33,226 nt of DNA from a virus: positions 1 to 33,226 of IMG/VR virus record IMGVR_UViG_3300035698_022790; one strand, written 5' to 3'. The translations under genes were made by a program, and so were the position numbers. Within the stretch, counting starts at the first letter, position 1. Every line of letters starts with the position of its first letter. Under the pieces are notes generated by a model. It saw only the letters and a list, made by a program, of their open reading frames with translations. It did not search any database and had not been told where the DNA came from. Shown here one piece after another: positions 1 to 5,302 of this stretch.

Positions 1-418
1 TGCAAGTGCTTTCTTTGACGTTTATCTGTTTCGCGATTGCTCGGATTGTCGGTTTATGGAAGATAAGATATTGCAAGTATAGGTGTTGTTCGTCTGTTGT
101 ATTTGTTAGGAGCAATGAAAGGTCTAGCATTGTTTGTGTTCGTTTTATTGACATGTGATCAAAGTTTGGCAGGTCTGTTGAGGTTCGTTTGTCAACTCGC
201 GTGTCTGTTGATTTGGTGTTTTGGAAGTGTCCTGTTTTGAGAAAAATGATGGCTTTGTAGTATGCACGAGTCCAGGCAAGGGCAAAATCGTCTGTTTGTC
301 GACCAATAATATAGCATTCGTTGAAAAGTTCGCAAAGTTCTCCACGTCTGCGACCAATACTGTATCCGAAACGTTTGCAGATTATTCTTGCCAAGCGTGT
401 CGACTCGCTGTTGGTCAT
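1..418 (-). CDS. Sigma-factor-like / helix-turn-helix protein, C-terminus cut by window edge
   Basis: Translating the minus strand from the ATG at 418 gives 139 codons with no stop before the edge. The ATG overlaps the TGA of the upstream gene (ATGA at 415-418), which indicates translational coupling. Residues 20-55 (GELCELFNECY, then LAWTRAYYKAI) resemble the core of sigma-70 region 2. Residues 113-137 (LYLQYLIFHKPTIRAIAKQI, then NVKEST) look like the helix-turn-helix of sigma region 4. A phage-encoded sigma-like regulator of middle or late transcription is therefore possible, but another HTH protein cannot be excluded. Shorter open frames seen here in other frames are shadows of this gene. 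Confidence 0.6.
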   Translation of the reverse strand, partial: MTNSESTRLARIICKRFGYSIGRRRGELCELFNECYIIGRQTDDFALAWTRAYYKAIIFLKTGHFQNTKSTDTRVDKRTSTDLPNFDHMSIKRTQTMLDLSLLLTNTTDEQHLYLQYLIFHKPTIRAIAKQINVKESTC

Positions 419-717
419 TTTTTGACTCCAAGGATTGCGGCACGACAATCTTCTGGTAACTTGTTGAACATTGCTTCTAGCTCTTTTGTTGCAAACTTGA
501 ATGCTTTTTTGCTCTTACGACTCGTTGCTTTCTTGGCATTCTTGTGTCGGTTGTGCAACGCTTCTTCTTTTAAGATCTCTCGTCGGGCGTGGAGTTGGTT
601 GACAATTGTTAGCTGTTCGTCGGGGGTCATTGACAGAAAGTCTTGTTGTTTTAGGTGTTGAAATGAGGATGTTGGCGTCTGAAGGGCCGGGGTGGAAGTT
701 GCAACGTTATCGCTCAT
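415..717 (-). CDS. Small basic protein of unknown function
   Basis: This is a 100-aa protein. The ATG at 717 is chosen because AGGAG lies about ten bases upstream; the open frame extends to an ATG at 834 but that part overlaps the preceding gene. Residues 1-25 are Ser/Thr/Pro-rich. Residues 25-45 hold a short motif, MTPDEQLTIVNQL. A strongly basic helical stretch (RHKNAKKATSRKSKKAFKF) follows, suggesting nucleic-acid contact. The TGA stop overlaps the start of the sigma-like gene. I do not recognise the family. Confidence 0.7.
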   Translation of the reverse strand: MSDNVATSTPALQTPTSSFQHLKQQDFLSMTPDEQLTIVNQLHARREILKEEALHNRHKNAKKATSRKSKKAFKFATKELEAMFNKLPEDCRAAILGVKK

Positions 718-745
718 GGTTTTTGGTCTCCTGTTTTTGCTTTTA

Positions 746-952
746 CTAACCCGTCCAACAACAACGTTTGAACTTTTTGCCGGACCCGCATGGACAGGGG
801 TCGTTACGACCAACACGACTTGGCGTTCTGTCAAGCTGTGCTGTTGTTGGCATTGTTGTCATTGGCTTGAAGAATTGTAATAACTCAGGTGCTTTAGCTA
901 TTATTTGTTGGTATTCTTCTTTTGAGTAAACTCTACCATTTCTTGTGTCCAT
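746..952 (-). CDS. SEC-C motif zinc-binding small protein
   Basis: This 68-aa protein ends in a textbook SEC-C zinc motif ([17 protein letters not shown]), the metal-binding module found at the C-terminus of SecA and in many small bacterial and phage proteins. The ATG at 952 is preferred over an in-frame ATG at 1039, because AGAAGGA lies about eight bases upstream and the longer form would cover the tRNA-like element. The gene ends TAG followed at once by in-frame TAA. The N-terminal 45 residues are helical and unrecognised. The SEC-C call is secure; its role in the phage, perhaps binding SecB-like or nucleic-acid partners, is unknown. Confidence 0.85.
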   Translation of the reverse strand: MDTRNGRVYSKEEYQQIIAKAPELLQFFKPMTTMPTTAQLDRTPSRVGRNDPCPCGSGKKFKRCCWTG

Positions 953-983
953 TTTCGTTTTCCTTCTGTTGTTGTTTATTAAT

Positions 984-1003
984 AAAAGGTGTTTTAAAAC
1001 ACC
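984..1003 (-). terminator. Rho-independent terminator after the tRNA-like element
   Basis: On the minus strand the perfect 16-base palindrome GGTGTTTTAAAACACC (1003-988) is followed by TTTTATTAA. It overlaps the 3' acceptor strand of the tRNA-like element and lies just before the SEC-C gene leader. The stem is A/T-rich in the middle, so efficiency may be modest. Confidence 0.5.
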
Positions 1004-1107
1004 CAACAGGAATCGAACCTGTCCAGAGTACTCTGTCACGGAGCCATGTTTCAGGCGAAGATGATTTTAAGTCTGTCGTGAGACAACACCAGTCGTCATT
1101 GGGTGTT
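998..1107 (-). tRNA. tRNA-like element with abnormal anticodon domain
   Basis: On the minus strand AACACCCA (1107-1100) is exactly complementary to TGGGTGTT (1005-998). Next to the 3' half is a perfect T arm: stem ACAGG/CCTGT with loop TTCGATT. A D-arm-like hairpin with GG in its loop (GACG...TGTC) follows the 5' half after two bases. This is the order of a tRNA. However, 58 bases separate the D stem from the T stem, against about 23 in a normal tRNA. A CTTAAAA loop like that of tRNA-Leu(UAA) is present but its flanks do not pair. T8 is replaced by A and CCA is not encoded. It may be a decayed tRNA, one with an insertion, or a tRNA mimic. Confidence 0.5.
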
Positions 1108-1154
1108 CGGGTCGCTAAAAAAATCTTGAATTTTGCTTTTCTTTTTGAGTTTTT

Positions 1155-1321
1155 TTACGTGTCTATTAACCCATTAGTGCTGCCCTCTTTTCTACGTACC
1201 GGTTTTCTAGGCCTTGCTATTCTCAGACGCAACTTACGTATCGGCTTCTGAGGATACTTTGTCGTTAAAAGCTCATATCTGCTGCCCTCCAATCTAATTT
1301 AATAGCTTTGTCTTTTGTCAT
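1155..1321 (-). pseudogene. Small Myb/SANT-like HTH gene, apparently frameshifted
   Basis: An ATG at 1321, with GAGAG upstream, opens a frame reading MTKDKAIKLDWRAAD before stopping. The -1 frame then continues from about 1275 as YELLTTKYPQKPIRKL and RIARPRKPVRRK to TAA at 1155. Joined, the roughly 55 residues match the pattern of small Myb/SANT-like DNA-binding domains: W, acidic, LL..YP...I..L..RI.R....V..K. Either a base is missing, by mutation or sequencing error, or the ribosome shifts frame. A TTG at 1292 could also open the second frame alone (45 aa). The family match is by eye. Confidence 0.4.
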
Positions 1322-1349
1322 TTTTCTGCTCTCTTGTTGTTAGTGAAAA

Positions 1350-1457
1350 ATGAAAAGCACAACGAGTGATCTGGTCATTATCACCGCACGGCCTTGATCG
1401 TTTACGGTTACTCGAGAAAGACATGCTCGACTACCACACCACCGTTGTGCTTTTCAT
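1350..1457. repeat. Structured element closed by a 15-bp perfect inverted repeat
   Basis: ATGAAAAGCACAACG (1350-1364) is exactly complementary to 1443-1457, with 78 bases between. Inside, GTGAT/ATCAC (1366-1384) and TCGAG/CTCGA (1411-1429) form two further 5-bp hairpins with nine-base loops. The whole therefore has an acceptor-like stem with two arms. It lies just after the gene ending at 1464. The loop is far too long for a terminator and there is no open frame. No T-arm consensus was found, so I do not call it a tRNA. The transcribed strand is unknown, but genes on both sides read minus. Confidence 0.6.
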
Positions 1458-1463
1458 CAAGTT

Positions 1464-1859
1464 TTACTCAACAGGCTCGGTTGCAACCTCAGCGTTCTCG
1501 GCCAAACTGGCTGTCACGAGCTCTTGCACCTCGTCGCTGTCGATGTACTCGTCCAGAGCATCAGCCGGAGCAATGCCATTGGCGATGGCCGTTGCAAACA
1601 ACTCCTGCATCTTGTTCGGATCGTCCGCGAACGCAAGGTTGATGGCCAGGGCACGCCGAGCAGCCTTGCCAGCGGGCTTGTCGGAGAACTTGGCTCGTGT
1701 TGCATTGCAGGCGTCGGTTAGCAGTTGCTTGTTGATGACTGTCAGAATCTTCTCCGGCGTCAAATCGGCGAGTATTTCGTCTACGCTGTCGTAGCCCTTA
1801 CACTCAGCAACTCCAACAACTTTTCCCTTTGTCTTGACATCTTTCGTTACTTCTCTCAT
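1464..1859 (-). CDS. Unknown phage protein, 131 aa, acidic C-terminus
   Basis: The second of two close ATGs (1859) is chosen because AGGAG then sits seven bases upstream, whereas the first (1865) is only one base from it. The N-terminus is a short basic strand (REVTKDVKTKGKVVGVAE). Helices follow (ILADLTPEKILTVINKQLL; ARRALAINLAFADDPNKMQ) and the end is acidic (SLAENAEVATEPVE). The lack of cysteines and the regular helix pattern suggest a soluble cytoplasmic protein. Its G+C is higher than its neighbours. The family is not recognised. Confidence 0.75.
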   Translation of the reverse strand: MREVTKDVKTKGKVVGVAECKGYDSVDEILADLTPEKILTVINKQLLTDACNATRAKFSDKPAGKAARRALAINLAFADDPNKMQELFATAIANGIAPADALDEYIDSDEVQELVTASLAENAEVATEPVE

Positions 1860-1927
1860 GTTCATGCTCCTAAAAAGAAAGTTATGACAAACGCGTTTGT
1901 TTGTCTCGGTCTGGACAGTTTTGTTTG

Positions 1928-2200
1928 TTAGCCTTTACACTGAGCTCTTTTGATCATGTCTAGCATCTTTTCTCGGTCGCCTCGATAATCAGGTGACAAG
2001 TCACAAGCTCGAGCAATTTCATCCCCAAATAGTTTTGTTCGTATCAATGCTGCTGTTGTTCTTGTTATGAGAAGTATTGTTGTCATACCAAGAAGAAAAA
2101 ACACGTATCCTTTAAGAACTCAAAGGATCGCAATCACGTATGCTCCACCAGTTGCATCACCGAATGTGTCTAGAATCATTTTGAGGTGTTCTGTGTTCAT
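1928..2200 (-). pseudogene. Small membrane protein (holin-like size) interrupted by an in-frame TGA
   Basis: From the ATG at 2200, which overlaps the upstream TGA (ATGA) and has AGAAGGA upstream, the frame runs MNTEHLKMILDTF... to AYVIAIL. It then meets TGA (2122-2120) and continues uninterrupted as VLKGYVFFLLGMTTILLI followed by a charged tail to TAA at 1928. With Trp at the TGA position the product is a 90-aa protein with one or two membrane segments, a size seen in holins. The TGA lies at the top of a 7-bp hairpin (ATCCTTT...AAAGGAT, 2128-2107). A TGG-to-TGA mutation, sequencing error or readthrough are all possible. TGA is a normal stop elsewhere in this array. Confidence 0.55.
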
Positions 2201-2646
2201 TTTTCGTCCTTCTCATTTTCATCAATATACGCTAATAGGTTGTCGATCTTTTTTCGCTCAGTCTTTGCAGGAGCGACAAGGGTTTCCTGCTCAGCAACAG
2301 CGACGTCTGTGTTGATTGTTGATATCAGCCACTCAATTTTGTTGTGCAAAACAATGGCTTGCGAACGACCGAGTATATCTGTTGGTATCCGCCAAATGCT
2401 ACCGCTTAGGTCGTCGTAGCAAAGAACAAAGCGTGCTTGCATAAACACGCTTGTGTCGTGAGCACGAAGGTCTAGCAATGGGCCTTTTGCTTGGTTTTTA
2501 ATCGCTGGTGTTAGGTAGCAGATGTCGACTTGTCCGTCTTGTTCGTCTATGAACGTAAAGGCTGGAAGGCGATTGTCGAGGGGGTTTATGTAGAATTGTT
2601 TGATAAAGCGACATTGGAGAAGGGTTGATAAAAGCTGTTTTTTCAT
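2197..2646 (-). CDS. Unknown soluble phage protein, 149 aa
   Basis: The start at 2646 is the first ATG of the frame, with a weak purine-rich site (AGAAAAG) and a tandem CGGAAAA tract just upstream. The protein alternates strands and helices (VDICYLTPAIKNQAKGPLLD; FVLCYDDLSGSIWRIPTDIL) and ends in a charged helix (IDNLLAYIDENEKDEK). It has no signal peptide or metal motif. Its TGA overlaps the ATG of the membrane protein downstream, so the two are coupled. The family is not recognised. Confidence 0.7.
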   Translation of the reverse strand: MKKQLLSTLLQCRFIKQFYINPLDNRLPAFTFIDEQDGQVDICYLTPAIKNQAKGPLLDLRAHDTSVFMQARFVLCYDDLSGSIWRIPTDILGRSQAIVLHNKIEWLISTINTDVAVAEQETLVAPAKTERKKIDNLLAYIDENEKDEK

Positions 2647-2655
2647 CTTTTCTAC

Positions 2656-2698
2656 TTTCCGTTTTCCGTTTTCCGTTTTCTGTTTTCCGTTTTCCGTT
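2656..2698. repeat. Six-copy tandem 7-bp repeat (TTTTCCG)
   Basis: TTTTCCG is repeated about six times in a row, with one T variant (TTTTCTG) in the middle. On the minus strand this reads as CGGAAAA repeats immediately upstream of the ATG at 2646 and downstream of the terminator at 2748-2800. It is therefore in the leader of that gene, and copy-number change could alter spacing or expression. Confidence 0.85.
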
Positions 2699-2747
2699 AT
2701 CGTAGTCTGGGGAATGTTGCTTGTTTTGCTGTTATTGTTAGTGTTTT

Positions 2748-2800
2748 AAAAAAAGCAGCCAGTGACGATTAGCAATAGGAGTCAAGTATTGTCGCCACTG
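2748..2800 (-). terminator. Rho-independent terminator
   Basis: On the minus strand CAGTGGCGA (2800-2792) pairs with TCGTCACTG with one G.T pair, and inside it CAATA pairs with TATTG. GCTGC and seven T residues follow. It lies just after the zinc-finger gene and would end the transcript coming from higher coordinates. Confidence 0.75.
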
Positions 2801-2823
2801 ACCGCCCAACAGGAGTGGTTTGT

Positions 2824-2976
2824 CTAGGTTTGTTTCGCAAGTGCTCGGAGGGTGTGTTGACGAATGCGGTGGCGATAACCAGCTTGGTGCTTTTCGTCGT
2901 CGTTGCAGCGAATTTTCAGGTTGCAAAGCGAACAGCGACGATGTTTACTGACAGTGTTGTTGTCGGCGTGTGGCAT
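2824..2976 (-). CDS. CCHH zinc-finger-like peptide, 50 aa
   Basis: The ATG at 2976 has GGAG nine bases upstream. The 50-aa product contains CSLCNLKIRC, then KHQAGYRHRIRQH: a CxxC pair followed by spaced histidines, as in small zinc fingers. It is rich in Arg, His and Lys, so DNA or RNA binding is likely. It ends in TAG directly before a strong terminator. It is too short for a sure family call, but the SD site, the Cys/His spacing and the fit between neighbours support a real gene. Confidence 0.7.
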   Translation of the reverse strand: MPHADNNTVSKHRRCSLCNLKIRCNDDEKHQAGYRHRIRQHTLRALAKQT

Positions 2977-3083
2977 TTTTTAAATCTCCTGTTTCTTGTT
3001 GTTGCTGTTAGTTATAGTATGTTTTGTTCGTTGTTGGTAGCAGTTTTTCTTTTTAAAAATCTGTGCTCGTGTTAGTTGTTTGG

Positions 3084-3356
3084 TTAACTTTTTGTTGCTT
3101 CCGTTATGTCAGCAAACGCAAGGAGCTTTTCCGGACAAAACTTTGCAACAGTGTAAATTACATACTCTAATCCGATTAAGATGTCGTAAAACTCATCTTC
3201 GTTTTTACTAACACCATCAAGACCAAGATTTGCCAGTTTGCGGAAGAGCATTTGTATTGCTTGATGGGTGTTTTCCTCAATATATTGTTTGTTGTCTGCT
3301 TCTACGAATTTCAGTTGAAAAATAGTTTCTGTGTCGGTGAAGCTGTTTAGACGCAT
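3084..3356 (-). CDS. Unknown small phage protein, 90 aa
   Basis: AGGAGG lies eight bases before the ATG at 3356, the strongest ribosome site in the array. The protein is mostly helical, with a Phe/Leu/Ile-rich middle (FYDILIGLEYVIYTVAKF) and a C-terminal helix. There is no clear membrane segment or motif. About 107 bases separate it from the zinc-finger gene downstream, and nothing else was seen in that gap. Confidence 0.7.
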   Translation of the reverse strand: MRLNSFTDTETIFQLKFVEADNKQYIEENTHQAIQMLFRKLANLGLDGVSKNEDEFYDILIGLEYVIYTVAKFCPEKLLAFADITEATKS

Positions 3357-3435
3357 CGTTTTGTCCTCCTAGTAGCGGGTGTTGTTTGCTATTTCAATGT
3401 TTCGTTGCTATTTCAATGTTTGAAATTGACACTTG

Positions 3436-3555
3436 TTAGTATATCATTATCCAGTCTAGGAGGTCGACAACCGATGAAAATTCGAAAACTTCTGTATTTT
3501 CTTCTTCATCTTGTACTCGATTCTGAATTGCTTTCTTGAAAAGTATGCTAACTGG
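3436..3555 (-). other. 39-codon open frame directly behind a TAG stop, no start codon
   Basis: After the TAG of the gene at 3556-3852 the same frame stays open for 39 codons to TAA at 3436. It reads as protein-like (AIQNRVQDEEENTEVFEF, then VVDLLDWIMIY). It has no ATG, GTG or TTG that could start it with a ribosome site. It could be a C-terminal extension made by amber readthrough, or the tail of a gene truncated when the repeat at 3545-3561 was placed here. The rest of the 3357-3555 gap holds nothing I can name. Confidence 0.4.
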
Positions 3556-3561
3556 CTAGGA
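3545..3561. repeat. Gene-end repeat, copy 1
   Basis: ATGCTAACTGGCTAGGA on the plus strand. On the minus strand it reads TCC TAG CCA GTT AGC AT, with TAG as the stop codon of the gene at 3556-3852. It is identical over 17 bases to 3910-3926. Confidence 0.85.
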
Positions 3562-3852
3562 CAAAACAGTTTCGAGTGTTAGCGGTGACAAGCCTTTAAG
3601 CTCTCTTATTGTTTTGCCAAGGGTTGACATTTCCATCTCTAATAGTTCTAATATTAAAGTGTCTTGTTCTTTTCTGAAAGTGTCAAAATTTGTTGTTAGC
3701 TGTGTTTTTCTCTGAAAGTTTAGCAACTCGTTTTTGCTGAGCGACGAGAATTGTGCAATCAGCAAGGACAACGGTTTTGCTCGTCCATCGCCTGTGTATG
3801 TTTGTAGGTTGTCTCGAACATCTTGTACCGTTGTTGTTGTCGTTGTTGTCAT
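3556..3852 (-). CDS. Unknown helical phage protein, 98 aa
   Basis: The ATG at 3852 has GGAG eleven bases upstream. The protein begins with a run of seven Thr (MTTTTTTTVQD). Charged helices follow (SLLIAQFSSLSKNELLNFQR; ILELLEMEMSTLGKTIRELK), compatible with a coiled-coil or DNA-associated protein. It stops at a TAG embedded in the 17-bp gene-end repeat, and the same frame is open for another 39 codons. The family is not recognised. Confidence 0.7.
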   Translation of the reverse strand: MTTTTTTTVQDVRDNLQTYTGDGRAKPLSLLIAQFSSLSKNELLNFQRKTQLTTNFDTFRKEQDTLILELLEMEMSTLGKTIRELKGLSPLTLETVLS

Positions 3853-3909
3853 GGTTTCTGCTCTCCTATTGTTGTTAACTTGTTTGTCGTTTGCTACTGC
3901 TTTCCGCCG

Positions 3910-3926
3910 ATGCTAACTGGCTAGGA
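3910..3926. repeat. Gene-end repeat, copy 2
   Basis: This is identical to the copy at 3545-3561 and again covers a TAG stop codon (3921-3923), here of the 67-aa gene. The in-frame codons after it (CCA GTT AGC AT) are the same in both. Confidence 0.85.
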
Positions 3927-4124
3927 TACTTTTGTCACGCGACTATTAACAATCGTTACTCTCGCATACCAACGATGCGGTTCGGGATAATGTGGGCCTT
4001 CGACAGTTTCGTTGCCATTTTGCTTGCAATCAAAAGGTCCTGGTTGGAAAATTTCGACAAGATCGCCGTTTGCAACCGCTGTTTTGAGTGCTTTCTTGGT
4101 TTTAAAGTTTGGTGTTACATACAT
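3921..4124 (-). CDS. Conserved small phage protein, 67 aa
   Basis: The ATG at 4124 has AAGGAG eight bases upstream. The sequence VTPNFKTKKALKTAVANGD, then EIFQPGPF and VEGPHYPEPHRWYARV, resembles a small protein I recall seeing in many Caudoviricetes accessory regions; its function is unknown to me. It is probably a compact beta-rich cytoplasmic protein. It ends with TAG inside gene-end repeat copy 2. Confidence 0.8.
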   Translation of the reverse strand: MYVTPNFKTKKALKTAVANGDLVEIFQPGPFDCKQNGNETVEGPHYPEPHRWYARVTIVNSRVTKVS

Positions 4125-4173
4125 TTTGTTATCTCCTTCTGTTGTTACTCATTGCTTTCTAAGTGTCTGTTTA

Positions 4174-4184
4174 GGGGCTACGCC
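4174..4184. repeat. GGGGCTACGCC gene-end motif, copy 1
   Basis: This 11-base motif recurs at 4686-4696. Both copies lie just downstream, on the minus strand, of a small gene ending in TAG. Confidence 0.5.
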
Positions 4185-4199
4185 ATCCAATCGCCCCAA

Positions 4200-4289
4200 C
4201 TATCGTCGATTATGAAATGGCTTTGTTAGTTGTCGAACGAGAATGTAAATTACGAGTATCAGGATCGGAAGTTCGATGTTAAATGTCAT
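4200..4289 (-). CDS. Single-span membrane peptide, 29 aa
   Basis: GGAAGG sits seven bases before the ATG at 4289. The product is one hydrophobic helix (IELPILILVIYILV) with a basic end (RQLTKPFHNRR), giving an N-out/C-in peptide. It ends in TAG. Such peptides can act as lysis or superinfection-exclusion factors, but nothing here decides that. The frame is open further upstream to an ATG at 4487; that part overlaps the previous gene and is probably not translated. Confidence 0.6.
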   Translation of the reverse strand: MTFNIELPILILVIYILVRQLTKPFHNRR

Positions 4290-4374
4290 CTTTTTACCTT
4301 CCAAAAACTGGTCGCCTGAAAAAGGAGAATAATAACTGTTGTTGTCAGACAAATCGTGAGTTGTTGTGTATTTG

Positions 4375-4647
4375 TCAGCATGTTTTTGTTCTCCAACTAG
4401 GCGAGAAGAGAATTGCAGTATCAACAGAAATACAAAAACCTCGTACTTCTTTGAACAAAGCTTTTTCGCTGTTGGTGAAATTGCCATCTTTGCGTCGTTC
4501 GCTTCTGTACTCTGACCATGCGAGTTTTCGCCATATGTTACCCGTACGATTGAGGATTCTCATAATGTTTGCTGCAACTATCTCCGCTTCGCAGTTGTGC
4601 ATTGTGCTATTAAAGGGTCGTTGTGTGAAATCGCTTGGTTTTCTCAT
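4375..4647 (-). CDS. Unknown small phage protein, 90 aa
   Basis: The ATG at 4647 has GGAG eight bases upstream, in the context GGAGAAAAACAATGA, nearly the same leader as the gene at 4875. Residues 15-50 are helical (CEAEIVAANIMRILNRTGN) and basic residues follow (EYRSERRKDGNF). It ends TGA. The amphipathic N-terminal helix and basic core suggest a cytoplasmic nucleic-acid or protein-binding factor. The family is not recognised. Confidence 0.65.
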   Translation of the reverse strand: MRKPSDFTQRPFNSTMHNCEAEIVAANIMRILNRTGNIWRKLAWSEYRSERRKDGNFTNSEKALFKEVRGFCISVDTAILFSPSWRTKTC

Positions 4648-4685
4648 TGTTTTTCTCCTGCTGTTTGTTTGTTTATTGTTGCTAT

Positions 4686-4698
4686 GGGGCTACGCCCC
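4686..4698. repeat. GGGGCTACGCC gene-end motif, copy 2, forming a hairpin
   Basis: GGGGC TAC GCCCC is a 5-bp G/C hairpin just after the TAG of the 57-aa gene on the minus strand. No T-run follows on either strand, so it is not a classic terminator. It may protect the 3' end of an mRNA. Confidence 0.45.
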
Positions 4699-4701
4699 TT
4701 G

Positions 4702-4875
4702 CTAGGGATTGACAATATGTTTGTCAACAGAGAGCCAATCGGGACTTGATATTTCGTTTTCTTTCAGATATGCGGTTTTAGCCTCGTTTGCACTTTGTTC
4801 CATCGCGTGAACGCTTATGATATCGCCGCCTTCGTAATCTTCACCTCGCATCAGGATGTAAACTGTTTTTGTCAT
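4702..4875 (-). CDS. Small phage protein, DUF7336-like, 57 aa
   Basis: The ATG at 4875 has GGAG eight bases upstream. The product MTKTVYILMRGEDYEGGDII, followed by SVHAMEQSANEAKTAYL, has the layout of the small phage/bacterial family that starts with a beta strand, a D/EYEG motif and then a helix (DUF7336-like). The function is unknown. It ends in TAG. The reading frame of the upstream gene, through its own TAG and 13 further codons, is in phase with this ATG. Confidence 0.7.
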   Translation of the reverse strand: MTKTVYILMRGEDYEGGDIISVHAMEQSANEAKTAYLKENEISSPDWLSVDKHIVNP

Positions 4876-4904
4876 TGTTTTTCTCCAAGCGTCGGTTGTT
4901 GTAC

Positions 4905-4920
4905 TGCTAACAGGCTAGGG
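4905..4920. repeat. Gene-end repeat, copy 3 (diverged)
   Basis: TGCTAACAGGCTAGGG matches the copies at 3546-3561 and 3911-3926 at 14 of 16 bases and again places TAG (4917-4915) as a stop codon. Confidence 0.7.
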
Positions 4921-5172
4921 TTTGTTGTCTTGTGTTTTGAGTATCGTAACATCATCTTCATAGAGCAAAATGCCTACTGTCTTCGCCCATTCGAGTATGT
5001 CGATTTTCCAGTCGTTTATCTGAGTTGGCGGTAATGTCCAGTACTTTCTTTTATCAGTTTTCGGTAAGTTTGTTGCTTCAAGCAGTTTGACAAGTGTGCC
5101 TTTCGGTAAAACACGTCGTTCTCCTGGGTTTCCGTGTATTGTCTGCTTTGTCGTGTAAGCTAATGTTGACAT
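4915..5172 (-). CDS. Unknown small phage protein, 85 aa
   Basis: The ATG at 5172 is chosen over the one at 5217 because GGAG lies eight bases upstream. The sequence contains RRVLPKGTLVKLLEATNL, then KRKYWTLPP and ILLYEDDVTIL: a beta-barrel-like start, a W-rich turn and an acidic end. The pattern is seen in unnamed small phage proteins. It ends in TAG inside gene-end repeat copy 3. A roughly 430-base leader without convincing genes lies upstream. Confidence 0.7.
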   Translation of the reverse strand: MSTLAYTTKQTIHGNPGERRVLPKGTLVKLLEATNLPKTDKRKYWTLPPTQINDWKIDILEWAKTVGILLYEDDVTILKTQDNKP

Positions 5173-5302
5173 TGGGATTTCTCCAAATGGATTGTGTGTT
5201 AAATAAGTGTGTAACACGGTGAATGTAGTTGGCTATTGGCCTGAATAGGCGAAAACTAGGTCGCTTGGCTCGGTTATTGGGCTTAGAATGGCGTGTAGTT
5301 TG

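Noticed and set aside
145-443. Two minus-strand open frames with their own ATGs
   Set aside because: They are out of frame with the longer open frame from 418 to the edge, which has a coupled start and protein-like content; they are shadows.
1350-1457. Ordinary tRNA gene
   Set aside because: No T-loop consensus or pairable seven-base anticodon loop was found on either strand.
2107-2128. Selenocysteine insertion at the TGA
   Set aside because: A bacterial SECIS has the hairpin downstream of UGA with a defined loop; here the codon lies within the hairpin and Trp fits the membrane context better.
1928-2200. TGA read as Trp throughout the genome
   Set aside because: TGA ends several genes in ATGA or GTGA overlaps with clear downstream starts (415, 2197, 22518, 23031), so the standard code holds.
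3436-5172. TAG reassigned to an amino acid genome-wide
   Set aside because: Long structural genes contain no internal TAG, and several genes on the plus strand end in TAG before a good ribosome site; at most local readthrough is possible.
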